This document shows positions 32,316 to 40,970 of a stretch of 45,633 nucleotides of DNA, in pieces. Within the stretch, counting starts at the first letter, position 1, and every line of letters starts with the position of its first letter. Source of the DNA: JBDTME01 sp964583795 (GTDB lineage Bacteria; Patescibacteriota; Microgenomatia; UBA1400; PJMF01); assembly GCA_964583795.1 (NCBI GenBank), contig CAZOWX010000013.1:1-45633 (forward strand), in the 5' to 3' direction. The notes beneath the pieces were generated by a model, which was not told the DNA's origin, made no database searches, and saw only the letters and a program-made list of their open reading frames with translations. The translations under genes were made by a program, and so were the position numbers.

Positions 32316-33698
32316 CTAGCAATTGAGTATGAGTCCTTTGTGTATATCAAAGGTGGTATACAAGAGCGAATCGAGCTGGTTTACATTAACAGCTTCATTC
32401 TTTGTGTGCCGACCACTTCCAGATTCATCAGCACCTAATGCAATGACGTCATAGCAGTTTGGGTGGGCGCAAAACGCCAGGGTGCTAATGTCACCAGTGT
32501 ATGTTGTTTGACGATCCCACCAAACAAAGTGTCCACCTTTACTGGAACTCCTATGGGATAAAGTTTGTTTAGATGGTTGACAAGGGAAATGCTTTCGCAA
32601 TGCTCCCGAGATGAGCTTTCTTTTTTTACTAGAAATTGTTGATGAACAGGGGTCGGATAGCCAATATGTGCAGTTTTCTTCGTTGAAAGGTATTCCTGCA
32701 TTGTATGCAATTTCGAGCAGTGCATGTGCAAGTTTTTCTGGAGTATGAGGACTTCCAGGATAAAAGAGATGGTGAGTACTGAGGTTAAGAAGAACTTGAT
32801 CGTCACGAACTGACACAGTTGGATCACAATCATTTTTTGTGAAGGAATTCAGTAGTAAGTGTTGCAGTGTCTGAAGCATTGGGTAACTTAGTTCACTTAA
32901 TGCAAGTAATCCAACAGGGATGCTTGGTAATATCCCGTCGGAATAGGTGCCCGGATCACAAGGTTCCCAATCAATAATCATTTTTCTACTTTTCATTGAT
33001 CGTAGAAGTTGGAGACCCCCAAGATTTCCACCTTTTTCTTCGTCTGAGGTAATTACAAAGACTGGACTCTTTATTTCGTTCATCTGACAAAGTCTTGATA
33101 ACATCGATGCGAGTGAGGCGTGGCCTTTTACGTCACTTGTGCCGTTGCCGTACAAGAGTTCTGTTGTTGGGTCAAAACTAGCTATTGTTGTTGCCAAGGC
33201 TTTTGGATTTGGAGATATAGGGAAAGTGTCAATGTGAAAGTGAATAATCGTGTTATTGATTTCAATAGGTTCGTTTGTGTTATTTCCCTCAAACATTCTG
33301 ATAACTTTTTCCACAGCAGGGACATCTTCAGGTGGAGCTATGATCATGGCCATTCGATTTGGGTCTGGTACTTCAGAAGAGACATCTTCAGGTGGAGCTT
33401 TAGCCATGGTTGTTTGATTTGGGTTTGGGTATGGAACTTCAAAAATAACCACACTCCCGCTTTGCTCTAAATCAACGAACAGTGTTCTGATAGCATCCAT
33501 GCATTCGGAGAATTTCGTTCCCTTGTCAGTTTGCGTATCGTGTGCCACAAGCATTGCTGTGGTAGCAATCAAGAGTTCTCGAAGATCAGCTTTATCATCG
33601 TGCCATGGCTCTCGAATATGGCGAAAGAGTAGCTCTTCTGGGCTGTGAAGAAAGATATCTTTGAGCCTGTCATAATTTGGTTGATGTTCTATGAGCAT
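32316..33698 (-). CDS. M20 family metallopeptidase
   Basis: The 460-aa zinc peptidase or deacylase has the family motifs in order: IIHFHIDTFP (first His and Asp), YGNGTSDVKGHAS (bridging Asp), ITSDEEKGGN (catalytic Glu pair) and the late DESGSGRHTKNEAV with the final His. M20 enzymes cleave dipeptides or amidated amino acids. The N-terminal part (about 95-135) contains a duplicated 20-residue segment rich in Pro that ends in APPEDV. In the DNA it is a 60-bp tandem repeat (33321-33440). This insertion is not part of the family core. The gene converges with the epimerase gene. Confidence 0.85.
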   Translation of the reverse strand: MLIEHQPNYDRLKDIFLHSPEELLFRHIREPWHDDKADLRELLIATTAMLVAHDTQTDKGTKFSECMDAIRTLFVDLEQSGSVVIFEVPYPNPNQTTMAKAPPEDVSSEVPDPNRMAMIIAPPEDVPAVEKVIRMFEGNNTNEPIEINNTIIHFHIDTFPISPNPKALATTIASFDPTTELLYGNGTSDVKGHASLASMLSRLCQMNEIKSPVFVITSDEEKGGNLGGLQLLRSMKSRKMIIDWEPCDPGTYSDGILPSIPVGLLALSELSYPMLQTLQHLLLNSFTKNDCDPTVSVRDDQVLLNLSTHHLFYPGSPHTPEKLAHALLEIAYNAGIPFNEENCTYWLSDPCSSTISSKKRKLISGALRKHFPCQPSKQTLSHRSSSKGGHFVWWDRQTTYTGDISTLAFCAHPNCYDVIALGADESGSGRHTKNEAVNVNQLDSLLYTTFDIHKGLILNC

Positions 33699-33840
33699 AT
33701 GATTCAGTAAAATCAGAAAGTGAAGTCCTCATGTTGCGATGCAAGCAAGATAAACAGTTTTTTTGATTGTGGAAATGTTACAGTAACTACCACACATTTT
33801 TTACTCGACTATAAGCGAGGAACTTTACAATAAAACAGAA

Positions 33841-33867
33841 AAAGAACCGTGTGGTTCTTTTTTTTTT
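33841..33867 (+). terminator. Orphan intrinsic terminator
   Basis: AAAGAACC-GTGT-GGTTCTTT is followed by a T tract to 33867. No protein gene precedes it on the plus strand for more than 1 kb, so it may end a small RNA (a weaker CTCG/CGAG hairpin lies at about 33804-33819). The rest of 33699-34020 shows nothing definite. Confidence 0.65.
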
Positions 33868-34020
33868 AGTGAGAAGAGCTTTGGTTTGGGGCCGTTGAGC
33901 CTCATTAACTCGACACTTCACTTGAGGTGATTATATCATATATTTGACAAAAACACTATGAGATGAATTATGCTTCGATCGTTCTCATATAAGTGCTTAG
34001 ATTGGATGAGTTGTTCGTAC

Positions 34021-34026
34021 TATAAT
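34021..34026 (+). promoter_or_regulatory. -10 box of a leaderless promoter
   Basis: TATAAT in a TACTATAATACC context; +1 is predicted at 34033, the A of the ATG used for the nuclease gene. Confidence 0.6.
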
Positions 34027-34032
34027 ACCTGC

Positions 34033-35487
34033 ATGCCCCTGACAAAATCGCAGTTTCTCACTTTTCTGGATTCTCCACTGCATCTTTGGGCTGATGTGCA
34101 TGGCAAACTGGATGATAGAAAATTTTCTGTTTATGATCAGCTGATTGCCAAGCAAGGGTATGAGGTTGAAGCACTGGCCAAACAGTTTCTTGAGCAAAAG
34201 GTACGGCGAGAGTACCCGGCGGGGAGTACTGTTTCATTTCAATATCAGCTGATCGATGGAAATTACCAAGCGAAGATCGATGCGCTGGTCCATGATGTAC
34301 AAAATGACACCTATGATCTGTACGAGATCAAGAGTAGCACCAAGCTTGATAAACAGCATAAATATGATGCCACGTTCCAGCATCTGATTGCCAAGTCAGC
34401 CCTACCAGTCCATACCACTTTTGTGGTGCATGTGAACAGTGAGTATGTCAAAGACGGGGAGATTGATCTTGATGAATTTTTTAGTGTGAATGATATGAGT
34501 GAGATCGTGAGCAAGCTGGAAGACGAGGTGTTTCGACTCAGAGCGCAAGCATTGGAAGTGATGAACCTGACTGAACCACCACTCGATGTTCACTGCTCCA
34601 AACCCAAAACCTGTCCGTGCCAGCAGTTGTGTCATCCCAATATTTCGCAATATCCCGTGTATGATCTAAGTTGGTGGAAGGTGGGGCAGTACGAAAAATT
34701 AGTGGCCAATGGGTATCACAACTTGAATGAGATTCCTGAGACAGAGGAGCTCAATCCTAAGCAAATTCTACAGATTCGCTCTATCAAAACTGGTCAGCCA
34801 ATCATTGATCAAATAGGAATCCAGCGAGAGCTGGGTAATCTGGTGTTTCCGCTTTACTTTTTGGACTATGAAACGTTTGGTCCGGCGATTCCGGTGTTTG
34901 ATGGGTACAAGCCGTATCAGCACATTGTGTTTCAGTACTCATTGCATGTGATGGCGGATAAAAACGCAACACAGTTGCAACATTTTGAGTTTTTAATGAC
35001 TGAGAAAACCGAGCCCAGTGAACAACTGGTGAGTGCTTTACTACAAGTGATTGGCAGTACTGGTAGTGTGATTGTCTGGAATAAGAACTTTGAGTGCAAA
35101 CGCAACGAAGAGTTGGCGGTGCTTCAACCGATGTATGCTGATGAGTTACTTTCGATCAATGAGCGGGTGTTTGATCTGATGGATATTTTTATGGATGGGT
35201 TGTATGTTGATTGTCGTTTTCACGGCAGCGCTTCAATCAAAAAAGTCCTGCCGATTTTGGTGCCTGATTTATCATACTCCGGAATGGAGATTGGCGAGGG
35301 TGCTACTGCTATGACGAAGTGGTGGGAGATGGTGAATGGAGAGGGTACTAAGAACAAAAACTTTGGAATAAAAAAGCAATCAATTGCATGGGCTTTACTA
35401 AAGTATTGTGAGTTGGATACGTTGGCGATGGTGGAGATTTGGAAAAAGTTGCACGTCATTCTTGCTTTTGCTGGCAAGCAGTCTTGA
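34033..35487 (+). CDS. Cas4-like PD-(D/E)XK nuclease fused to a DUF2779 (RNase H-like) domain
   Basis: In this 484-aa protein, residues 1-200 form a PD-(D/E)XK nuclease: AKIDALVHD (Asp83) and YDLYEIKSST (Glu98, Lys100). Four Cys follow (CSKPKTCPCQQLC, 188-200), as in the iron-sulfur cluster of Cas4/AddB nucleases. From about 270 the DUF2779 domain begins with PLYFLDYETF (Asp and Glu of a DEDD-type exonuclease), continuing to a late Asp in YCELDTLAMVEIW. No cas genes or CRISPR array are nearby. Such proteins are thought to act in DNA repair or defence. The ATG at 34033 is set by a TATAAT box 12 nt upstream; the longer frame from 33970 overlaps the promoter. Confidence 0.82.
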   Translation: MPLTKSQFLTFLDSPLHLWADVHGKLDDRKFSVYDQLIAKQGYEVEALAKQFLEQKVRREYPAGSTVSFQYQLIDGNYQAKIDALVHDVQNDTYDLYEIKSSTKLDKQHKYDATFQHLIAKSALPVHTTFVVHVNSEYVKDGEIDLDEFFSVNDMSEIVSKLEDEVFRLRAQALEVMNLTEPPLDVHCSKPKTCPCQQLCHPNISQYPVYDLSWWKVGQYEKLVANGYHNLNEIPETEELNPKQILQIRSIKTGQPIIDQIGIQRELGNLVFPLYFLDYETFGPAIPVFDGYKPYQHIVFQYSLHVMADKNATQLQHFEFLMTEKTEPSEQLVSALLQVIGSTGSVIVWNKNFECKRNEELAVLQPMYADELLSINERVFDLMDIFMDGLYVDCRFHGSASIKKVLPILVPDLSYSGMEIGEGATAMTKWWEMVNGEGTKNKNFGIKKQSIAWALLKYCELDTLAMVEIWKKLHVILAFAGKQS

Positions 35488-35673
35488 CTGGATGAATACA
35501 CATGTCTAGACGGTCAATAGGGATCTGACTCAATAAAAGTCCTCATACTGATGTCACTTTCTTGTCACAATTGTATTGTTTAATGTAGTCATGCAAAAAA
35601 AATTGATTCTCCGTATTGGTGGTCTCGATCGCTGTAGTTTCATTCAGTAACATTTTTTTGGCAGCAAGAACTG

Positions 35674-35837
35674 AGAGCCTATCCGAAAAGTCGCACTCTA
35701 CTGCAAGTCAGTAGGGTTTGGCAAAAAGACGCTTATTTTCTTCTCAAGTAGCATAGGCTACTATCGGCGAAAAGTAAGCATTTTTTTGCTCAAACCTACA
35801 GCCTTTCGTCACGAGAGGGACTTTTTGGACAGGCTCT
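35674..35837. mobile_element. Second MITE-like palindromic element, 164 bp
   Basis: The terminal repeats AGAGCCTATCCGAAAAGTC and, inverted, AGAGCCTGTCCAAAAAGTC differ at three positions. Internal arms mirror each other as well: GTAGGGTTTGGCAAAAAGA on the left against the complement GTAGGTTTGAGCAAAAAAAT from the right. It has no coding capacity. Borders resemble CTGAG and TTAG. The ends differ from the 14170-14338 element, but size and full palindromy are alike. It occupies most of the gap 35488-35913. Confidence 0.75.
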
Positions 35838-35913
35838 TAGAAACCAGTGTTGTCGCACTCTTTCCACAGTGTTACATTTATGGGTATTATTCGGAATTTT
35901 AGAGGAGATATTT

Positions 35914-36732
35914 ATGAATAGAGTTCTGTCAATCTTCGATGAAATTAAACAAACGAATGAAAATCACCTTGATTTTTGGTCAGCCAGGAAACTGGCACAA
36001 AAACTCGAGTATACTGATTTTCGTAATTTTCAAACAGTCATAGAAAAAGCGAAAGAAGCCTGTGTAAACAGTGATCAATCAATTAAAAACCATTTCGTTG
36101 ATGTCACCGAAATGGTCAAACTCGGTAGTAATGCATCAAGACAGATCACAGATACTCATTTGTCTCGATATGCTTGTTATCTAATCATGCAAAATGCTGA
36201 TCCTTCAAAGGAGATTGTGGCACTTGGTCAAACATATTTTGCCATTCAAACGAGAAAACAAGAGATTCAAGATCAAAGCATCGAAGATCGTAACAGAATA
36301 TTTCTCAGAACTGAAATGACGACACATAATAAACACCTTGCTCAAACAGCCAGTAAAGCAGGTGTGAGAAACTATGGTTCGTTTACAAACTATGGCTATA
36401 AAGGACTCTATGGCGGTTTGGACTCGAAGCAAATTCATCAAAAAAAGAAGCTTAAACCATCTCAACAGATTCTAGATCATATGGGTAGCGAAGAACTTGC
36501 GGCCAATCTCTTTCGAGCGACCCAAGCTGACGCAAAGTTGCGGCGAGAGCATATTCGTGGAGAGGCGAGAGCAAATCAAGCGCATTTTGAGGTGGGAAAA
36601 AAAGTCAGAAAAACGATTGTAGAGCTTGGTGGAACAATGCCTGAGCAATTACCGACTGTAGAAAACATTAACAAAGCAAAAACGAGAATGAAAAAAGAAC
36701 AAAGAAATTTGCAAATAACTTCAGAAAAATAG
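35914..36732 (+). CDS. dinD: DNA-damage-inducible protein D (DinD-like)
   Basis: The 272-aa protein opens with a BRO-N-like domain (DFWSARKLAQKLEYTDFRNF and IVALGQTYFAIQTRKQE), followed by the DinD-specific half: HNKHLAQTASKAGVRNYGSF, NYGYKGLYGGL, MGSEELAANLFRATQ and the ending TVENINKAK. DinD is SOS-regulated in Escherichia coli and was reported to inhibit RecA filaments. In other genomes DinD-type genes are common near restriction-modification loci, as here. GAGGAG upstream of the ATG at 35914 supports this start. It is convergent with the HARE-nuclease gene. Confidence 0.9.
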   Translation: MNRVLSIFDEIKQTNENHLDFWSARKLAQKLEYTDFRNFQTVIEKAKEACVNSDQSIKNHFVDVTEMVKLGSNASRQITDTHLSRYACYLIMQNADPSKEIVALGQTYFAIQTRKQEIQDQSIEDRNRIFLRTEMTTHNKHLAQTASKAGVRNYGSFTNYGYKGLYGGLDSKQIHQKKKLKPSQQILDHMGSEELAANLFRATQADAKLRREHIRGEARANQAHFEVGKKVRKTIVELGGTMPEQLPTVENINKAKTRMKKEQRNLQITSEK

Positions 36733-36793
36733 AAAAGTGATGTTGTGTTATCAGCGCTAATTAGTGTGAAGACAAAAGGGGAGTTTAGTGAAA

Positions 36794-37546
36794 CTACAGC
36801 CGGTCCATGATTTCAACAATTCGGTTCGCTAACTCTCTTTTTTCAATCATATACGCGCTGTACTTTGATTTGTCAGGATTTGATAACCCAACGGTGAACA
36901 CTCGGTCTGATGTTACTTTTTTATCATTTTGGGTTAGTTTCAAAAAATCTGGGGCTGGAATGCAAAACACTTGGTCAAACAAATCCCCTTCTGATAAATC
37001 AAAATAAGCAAAAACAAGTAACATTCTTGATTTATTTAAAATATTTTTCTCTTTAACAGTAGCTACAAACCCGCGTTCCTTGTACCCGTACGAGGTTTTC
37101 ACTTGAATGTATACCACGTCGAGTTTCCCTCGACGTTTTGCGATGATATCAATGCCTTCATCATCACTAATCGGCTTATAGCAACTTAATCCTTCGCTGC
37201 CATAGAGAGTGATTAACTCAGCGATTCGAGCTTCTCCAATATCACCTTTTTGCTTGGAGTTGAGCTCTTTATTGATGATGGCATTAGGAATTGGTGACTT
37301 GAGCGTTTCGCGTGTGTTAACACTTTCTGATTTTTTTAATCCATAGAAACCTGGTTCTGACCGATAGAAGAGCGAATTTTCGTTGCGAATATCAATGGAG
37401 AGTTGAGCGTTCATTGATGCCCATGGTGTCAGTCCTGAAGTTTGTAGTATACCGAGTTGAAGTGCCCTACTAGTGATTTCTCGGTAATGTAGTGGGACAG
37501 CGCTTTTTGAGAGGACTTTTTGTGCTGAGTGGAGGAAGGTGTTCAT
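36794..37546 (-). CDS. HARE-HTH domain fused to a PD-(D/E)XK nuclease
   Basis: This protein of about 250 aa has an N-terminal HARE-HTH module (SAQKVLSKSAVPLHYREITS, then GLTPWASMNAQLSIDI and FYRSEPGFYGLKK, residues about 4-72). A Mrr/DUF4365-like nuclease fold follows at about 100-200: KGDIGEARIAEL, DDEGIDIIAKRRGKLDVVYIQVKTS (Asp, Glu-position and QxK). HARE-HTH domains are predicted to read modified or specific DNA in restriction and chromatin proteins. This may be an additional restriction component that checks modification. It begins 26 nt after hsdR; TATAAAAT just upstream may also give it a near-leaderless promoter, with the ATG at 37546 preferred over 37570. Confidence 0.78.
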   Translation of the reverse strand: MNTFLHSAQKVLSKSAVPLHYREITSRALQLGILQTSGLTPWASMNAQLSIDIRNENSLFYRSEPGFYGLKKSESVNTRETLKSPIPNAIINKELNSKQKGDIGEARIAELITLYGSEGLSCYKPISDDEGIDIIAKRRGKLDVVYIQVKTSYGYKERGFVATVKEKNILNKSRMLLVFAYFDLSEGDLFDQVFCIPAPDFLKLTQNDKKVTSDRVFTVGLSNPDKSKYSAYMIEKRELANRIVEIMDRL

Positions 37547-37571
37547 AGAAACATATTTTATAGAAAACATT

Positions 37572-40500
37572 CTAAATCTGGAAAAATCGATTGAAGAACT
37601 GGATCAGTTTATCGATCACACTTTCACGTTTTTTCGTTCGCTCACCAGATGGAGAAAAACGTGAGATTGGTGGGAGTAATTTGCTTAGTGCTGTCCCTGT
37701 TGTGGTTACACTACCACTCCGAAAGGCACTTTGGATAAATGCAAATGTTGCATCATGATCGAGGTTTTCTGTTTGAATGATTTTTTCAAGCTCTTCAACC
37801 TTCTTTTTTTCAACAAATGTGTGCCAATCTTTATCAACGACTGAATGAATGTCGAGTGAAGAAATGAATTGATTAATCAAGTCTTTTTTGTTTCTCAATT
37901 CGACACTTGAGTCAATTGCTTTGTTAATATCAACGAGTACTTCACGGTTTTTCGTATGATCCTCATGGTACAGTGTAATTAAACTTAGAATGTAATCGAT
38001 ATTAATGTCGACCTGCTTGATAAGTTCCATTTCGAAAACAACATCATCATTGACGTTTTCTTTTTCCTCCGTGATCTCACTTCGAAATTCATTGTAAATG
38101 TCGATGTAAGCACTGTGATAATCTTGGATATCGCGATCGGATAAGAGCTGGTTCTCTGCAAACTCATCAAAGGTTGTTAAGATATTTCGTATGCGTAAAA
38201 TTGCTCCATACAGTTTTACAAAGTCTTTTTGGTTCTGTTCTCCGATGATTCTGTCACCAACTGGAAATCGCTCTCTCAACTCTTGTATCAGACTTTCGTA
38301 TCCCCGAACCTCTTTATTACCATCTTGATATCCATGGTAATAATCGCCATACGCTTTCAGCAGTACAATGCCACTGGCTTCTTTATCACCAAATAAGCTA
38401 ATTGAATCGTTCGTAGCTTTTTCCAAATTGCGAAAACAGACAATATTTCCAAAAGTTTTAACGGTGTTGAGAATTCGATTTGTTCGTGAGTACGCTTGAA
38501 GTAAACCATGCAATCGAAGATTTTTATCGACCCACAGTGTGTTGAGTGTTGTAGCATCAAACCCAGTCAAAAACATATTAACGACGATTAAAATGTCCAC
38601 CTCGCGATTTTTCACGCGAGCACTAATGTCTTTGTAGTAGTTTTGAAATTTATCTGATGAGGTATCAAACGAGGTGCCAAACATTTCGTTATAGTCACGA
38701 ATAGCCTGTTCCAAGAAATCTCGAGAGCTTACATCAAGACCTGAAGTGTCTTCTGAATTTTCATCGATCATCCCATCCAAATCTTCATCATTCACCCCGA
38801 AGCTAAAAATTGTGGCTATTTTTAACTGTTTATCGCTTGGGAGATCTTTCAATTGTTTTTTGAATTCGGTGTAGTACTTTTTTGCGACTTCAATTGATGA
38901 AATGGCAAAAATAGAGTTAAACCCTGCTAATCGACGTTCCTTAAGGGTATAAAAATTGTTTCTCTTGGTTTTTTGATCAAAGTGTTCGCGAATATACTGA
39001 ACGATATTCGCAATTCGTTGTGGTGCTGCAAGGATTGCTTCGCGGTCAATATCGCTCACTTTTTTATCTTCAATATTTTCTGCTTCCCGAATGGTTGAGA
39101 CATAATCGACTTTGAAAGGCAAAACGTTTTTATCTGCAATTGCGTCAACAATGGTATAGGTGTGAAGTTTGTCGCCAAACGCTTGTTGTGTGGTTTTAAA
39201 ATCTGGTCGTCCACCTGATGAAGCATTGACAGCAAAAATTGGAGTGCCAGTGAAACCAAAGATATGGTATTTCTTAAACGCTTTGGTAATTGCTGCGTGC
39301 ATGTTACCAAACTGAGAGCGATGACACTCGTCAAAGATCAATACGATATGTCCGGAAAAAATGGTATGCCCAGCATTCCGACTAATGAATCGATCAAGTT
39401 TCTGAATTGTTGTCACGATGATGTTTGCTTCAGGATCACTCAGTTGTTTTGCTAAAATTGCTGTGCTGGTGTTGCTATTGGCAGCTCCTTTTTTGAATTT
39501 GTCATACTCAATCATTGTTTGATAGTCGAGATCTTTTCGATCGACTACAAACAACACTTTTTCTACGTGCGGCAGTTTACTTGCGAGTTGTGCAGTTTTG
39601 AAACTTGTCAGTGTTTTACCCGAACCGGTGGTGTGCCAAATATATCCACCTGCTTTGACTGTCCCGAATTGTTTGTAGTTGGTGCTGATTTCAATTCGAT
39701 TCAGAATGCGCTCAGTTGCCACGATCTGATAGGGGCGCATGACAAGCAACAATTGGTCAGATGTGAAAATACAGTATCGGGTTAAGATGTTTAAGATGGT
39801 ATGTTTGGCAAAAAAGGTTTTGGCAAAGTCCATGATGTCAGTAATTGGTTGATTGGTGGCATCTGCCCACCAGCTGGTGAACTCAAAACTATTACTGGTA
39901 CGTTTGCTTTTTTTGGCAGAATTTTGACTGGTTTCTCTGACGTGTTGAGAGCGAGTGGTATTACTGTAGTACTTGGTGTGGGTCCCGTTGGAAATGACGA
40001 AGATTTGCACGTATTCAAACAGGCCAGATGCTGCCCAAAAGCTTTCTTTGTTGTAGCGATTGATCTGGTTGAAGGCTTCTTGAATGGCGACTCCGCGTCG
40101 TTTCAATTCAATATGAACAAGTGGTAGACCATTTACTAAAATAGTCACATCATAGCGATTGGCTCTCTGTCCATCTTCGGTGGCGTATTGGTTGATAACT
40201 TGCAGATTGTTATCATGAATATTCTCTTTTTTCAGAAGGTAGATATTTTTGACGGAGCCATCTTCCCGTTTGAGATTTTTGATGTAATCTTCTTGTATGG
40301 TGGTTGTTTTTTCCACGATGCTTTGGTTGGGATTGGCGAGTTGGGTTTGAAAGAACTGTTCCCACTCGTTGTTCGTAAAGCGAATGTTATTGAGCTTTTC
40401 GAGTTGTTTTCTCAAATTAGTGATCAAGTCTTCCTCAGATTTGATTGCGAGGTACTCGTAGGCTTGTGATTGGAGTTGTTGGATAAATTCTAGTTCAAGC

Positions 40501-40619
40501 TGAGCTTCACTTTGATATGCCACATCGCGCACAGTGTTGGCTTCACGAATGTACTGCGAAACGACTGTACTTTCTGAGTTTTGAGAGACAACATTGTAAA
40601 ATATTGGTTGATCGGTCAT
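37572..40619 (-). CDS. hsdR: Type I restriction enzyme R subunit
   Basis: The product of about 1015 aa has an N-terminal nuclease domain (about 130-190: RYDVTILVNGLPLVHIELK, with the Asp and ExK), then a superfamily 2 translocase: GYIWHTTGSGKTLTS (Walker A), VLIFDECHRSQFG (motif II), FGFTGTPIF (motif III) and the second RecA-like domain (DILIVVNMFLTGFDATTLN, QAYSRTNR). The helical C-terminal region docks on the methylase. It translocates DNA with ATP and cuts unmodified DNA at a distance. ATG at 40619 (MTDQPIFYN) is preferred to TTG at 40634. hsdR is separated from hsdS by the ATPase/STAS pair. Confidence 0.95.
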   Translation of the reverse strand: MTDQPIFYNVVSQNSESTVVSQYIREANTVRDVAYQSEAQLELEFIQQLQSQAYEYLAIKSEEDLITNLRKQLEKLNNIRFTNNEWEQFFQTQLANPNQSIVEKTTTIQEDYIKNLKREDGSVKNIYLLKKENIHDNNLQVINQYATEDGQRANRYDVTILVNGLPLVHIELKRRGVAIQEAFNQINRYNKESFWAASGLFEYVQIFVISNGTHTKYYSNTTRSQHVRETSQNSAKKSKRTSNSFEFTSWWADATNQPITDIMDFAKTFFAKHTILNILTRYCIFTSDQLLLVMRPYQIVATERILNRIEISTNYKQFGTVKAGGYIWHTTGSGKTLTSFKTAQLASKLPHVEKVLFVVDRKDLDYQTMIEYDKFKKGAANSNTSTAILAKQLSDPEANIIVTTIQKLDRFISRNAGHTIFSGHIVLIFDECHRSQFGNMHAAITKAFKKYHIFGFTGTPIFAVNASSGGRPDFKTTQQAFGDKLHTYTIVDAIADKNVLPFKVDYVSTIREAENIEDKKVSDIDREAILAAPQRIANIVQYIREHFDQKTKRNNFYTLKERRLAGFNSIFAISSIEVAKKYYTEFKKQLKDLPSDKQLKIATIFSFGVNDEDLDGMIDENSEDTSGLDVSSRDFLEQAIRDYNEMFGTSFDTSSDKFQNYYKDISARVKNREVDILIVVNMFLTGFDATTLNTLWVDKNLRLHGLLQAYSRTNRILNTVKTFGNIVCFRNLEKATNDSISLFGDKEASGIVLLKAYGDYYHGYQDGNKEVRGYESLIQELRERFPVGDRIIGEQNQKDFVKLYGAILRIRNILTTFDEFAENQLLSDRDIQDYHSAYIDIYNEFRSEITEEKENVNDDVVFEMELIKQVDINIDYILSLITLYHEDHTKNREVLVDINKAIDSSVELRNKKDLINQFISSLDIHSVVDKDWHTFVEKKKVEELEKIIQTENLDHDATFAFIQSAFRSGSVTTTGTALSKLLPPISRFSPSGERTKKRESVIDKLIQFFNRFFQI

Positions 40620-40655
40620 ATCCAATACCCTCAATTGAACAGAAATAGTATGTCG

Positions 40656-40970
40656 CTACTCGTTGACAGTGTTTCCATCAAGACTCTCTTGCATATATCG
40701 ATAGACAATTGAGATAATTTCCTTGATATCATTATTAGCATTTCTATAAGCCAAATTGTCAAAAGCAACCGCTTTGAACTCTCGGATTGGATCACTAATG
40801 AGTGCATGGATAAATGACTGTGTCGCCCCGGTAATCCCATCAAAATCAAAGATTACCTCACCCCCTTTTGATAAAGTGGGCATAATTTGTTCTACTCTTA
40901 ACTTTTTGGCTATATCTTTATTTTCTGCAAATTCACCAGCGATTGCCATTAGTTTAATAGTTTTTTTCAT
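40656..40970 (-). CDS. STAS-like DUF4325 domain protein
   Basis: The 104-aa protein matches the DUF4325 STAS-like family: GGEVIFDFDGITGATQSFIHALISDPIREF, with the usual small-residue loop (GATQSF) at the place where anti-sigma antagonists are phosphorylated on Ser or Thr. The gene overlaps the upstream ATPase gene by ATGA (40967-40970), so the two are made together. In Bacillus-type partner switches a STAS protein is paired with a GHKL kinase. Here there is no sigma factor beside it, only restriction genes. A regulatory role over the HsdR branch is plausible but unproven. Confidence 0.8.
   Translation of the reverse strand: MKKTIKLMAIAGEFAENKDIAKKLRVEQIMPTLSKGGEVIFDFDGITGATQSFIHALISDPIREFKAVAFDNLAYRNANNDIKEIISIVYRYMQESLDGNTVNE

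Noticed and set aside
35914..36732. DinD as part of a prophage (BRO-N domains occur in phage antirepressors).
   Set aside because: No phage structural, integrase or lysis genes are present; the full DinD-specific C-terminal half is there.
39519..40469. Several plus-strand frames of 75-110 codons opposite hsdR.
   Set aside because: Antisense shadows of a well-supported gene, without motifs.
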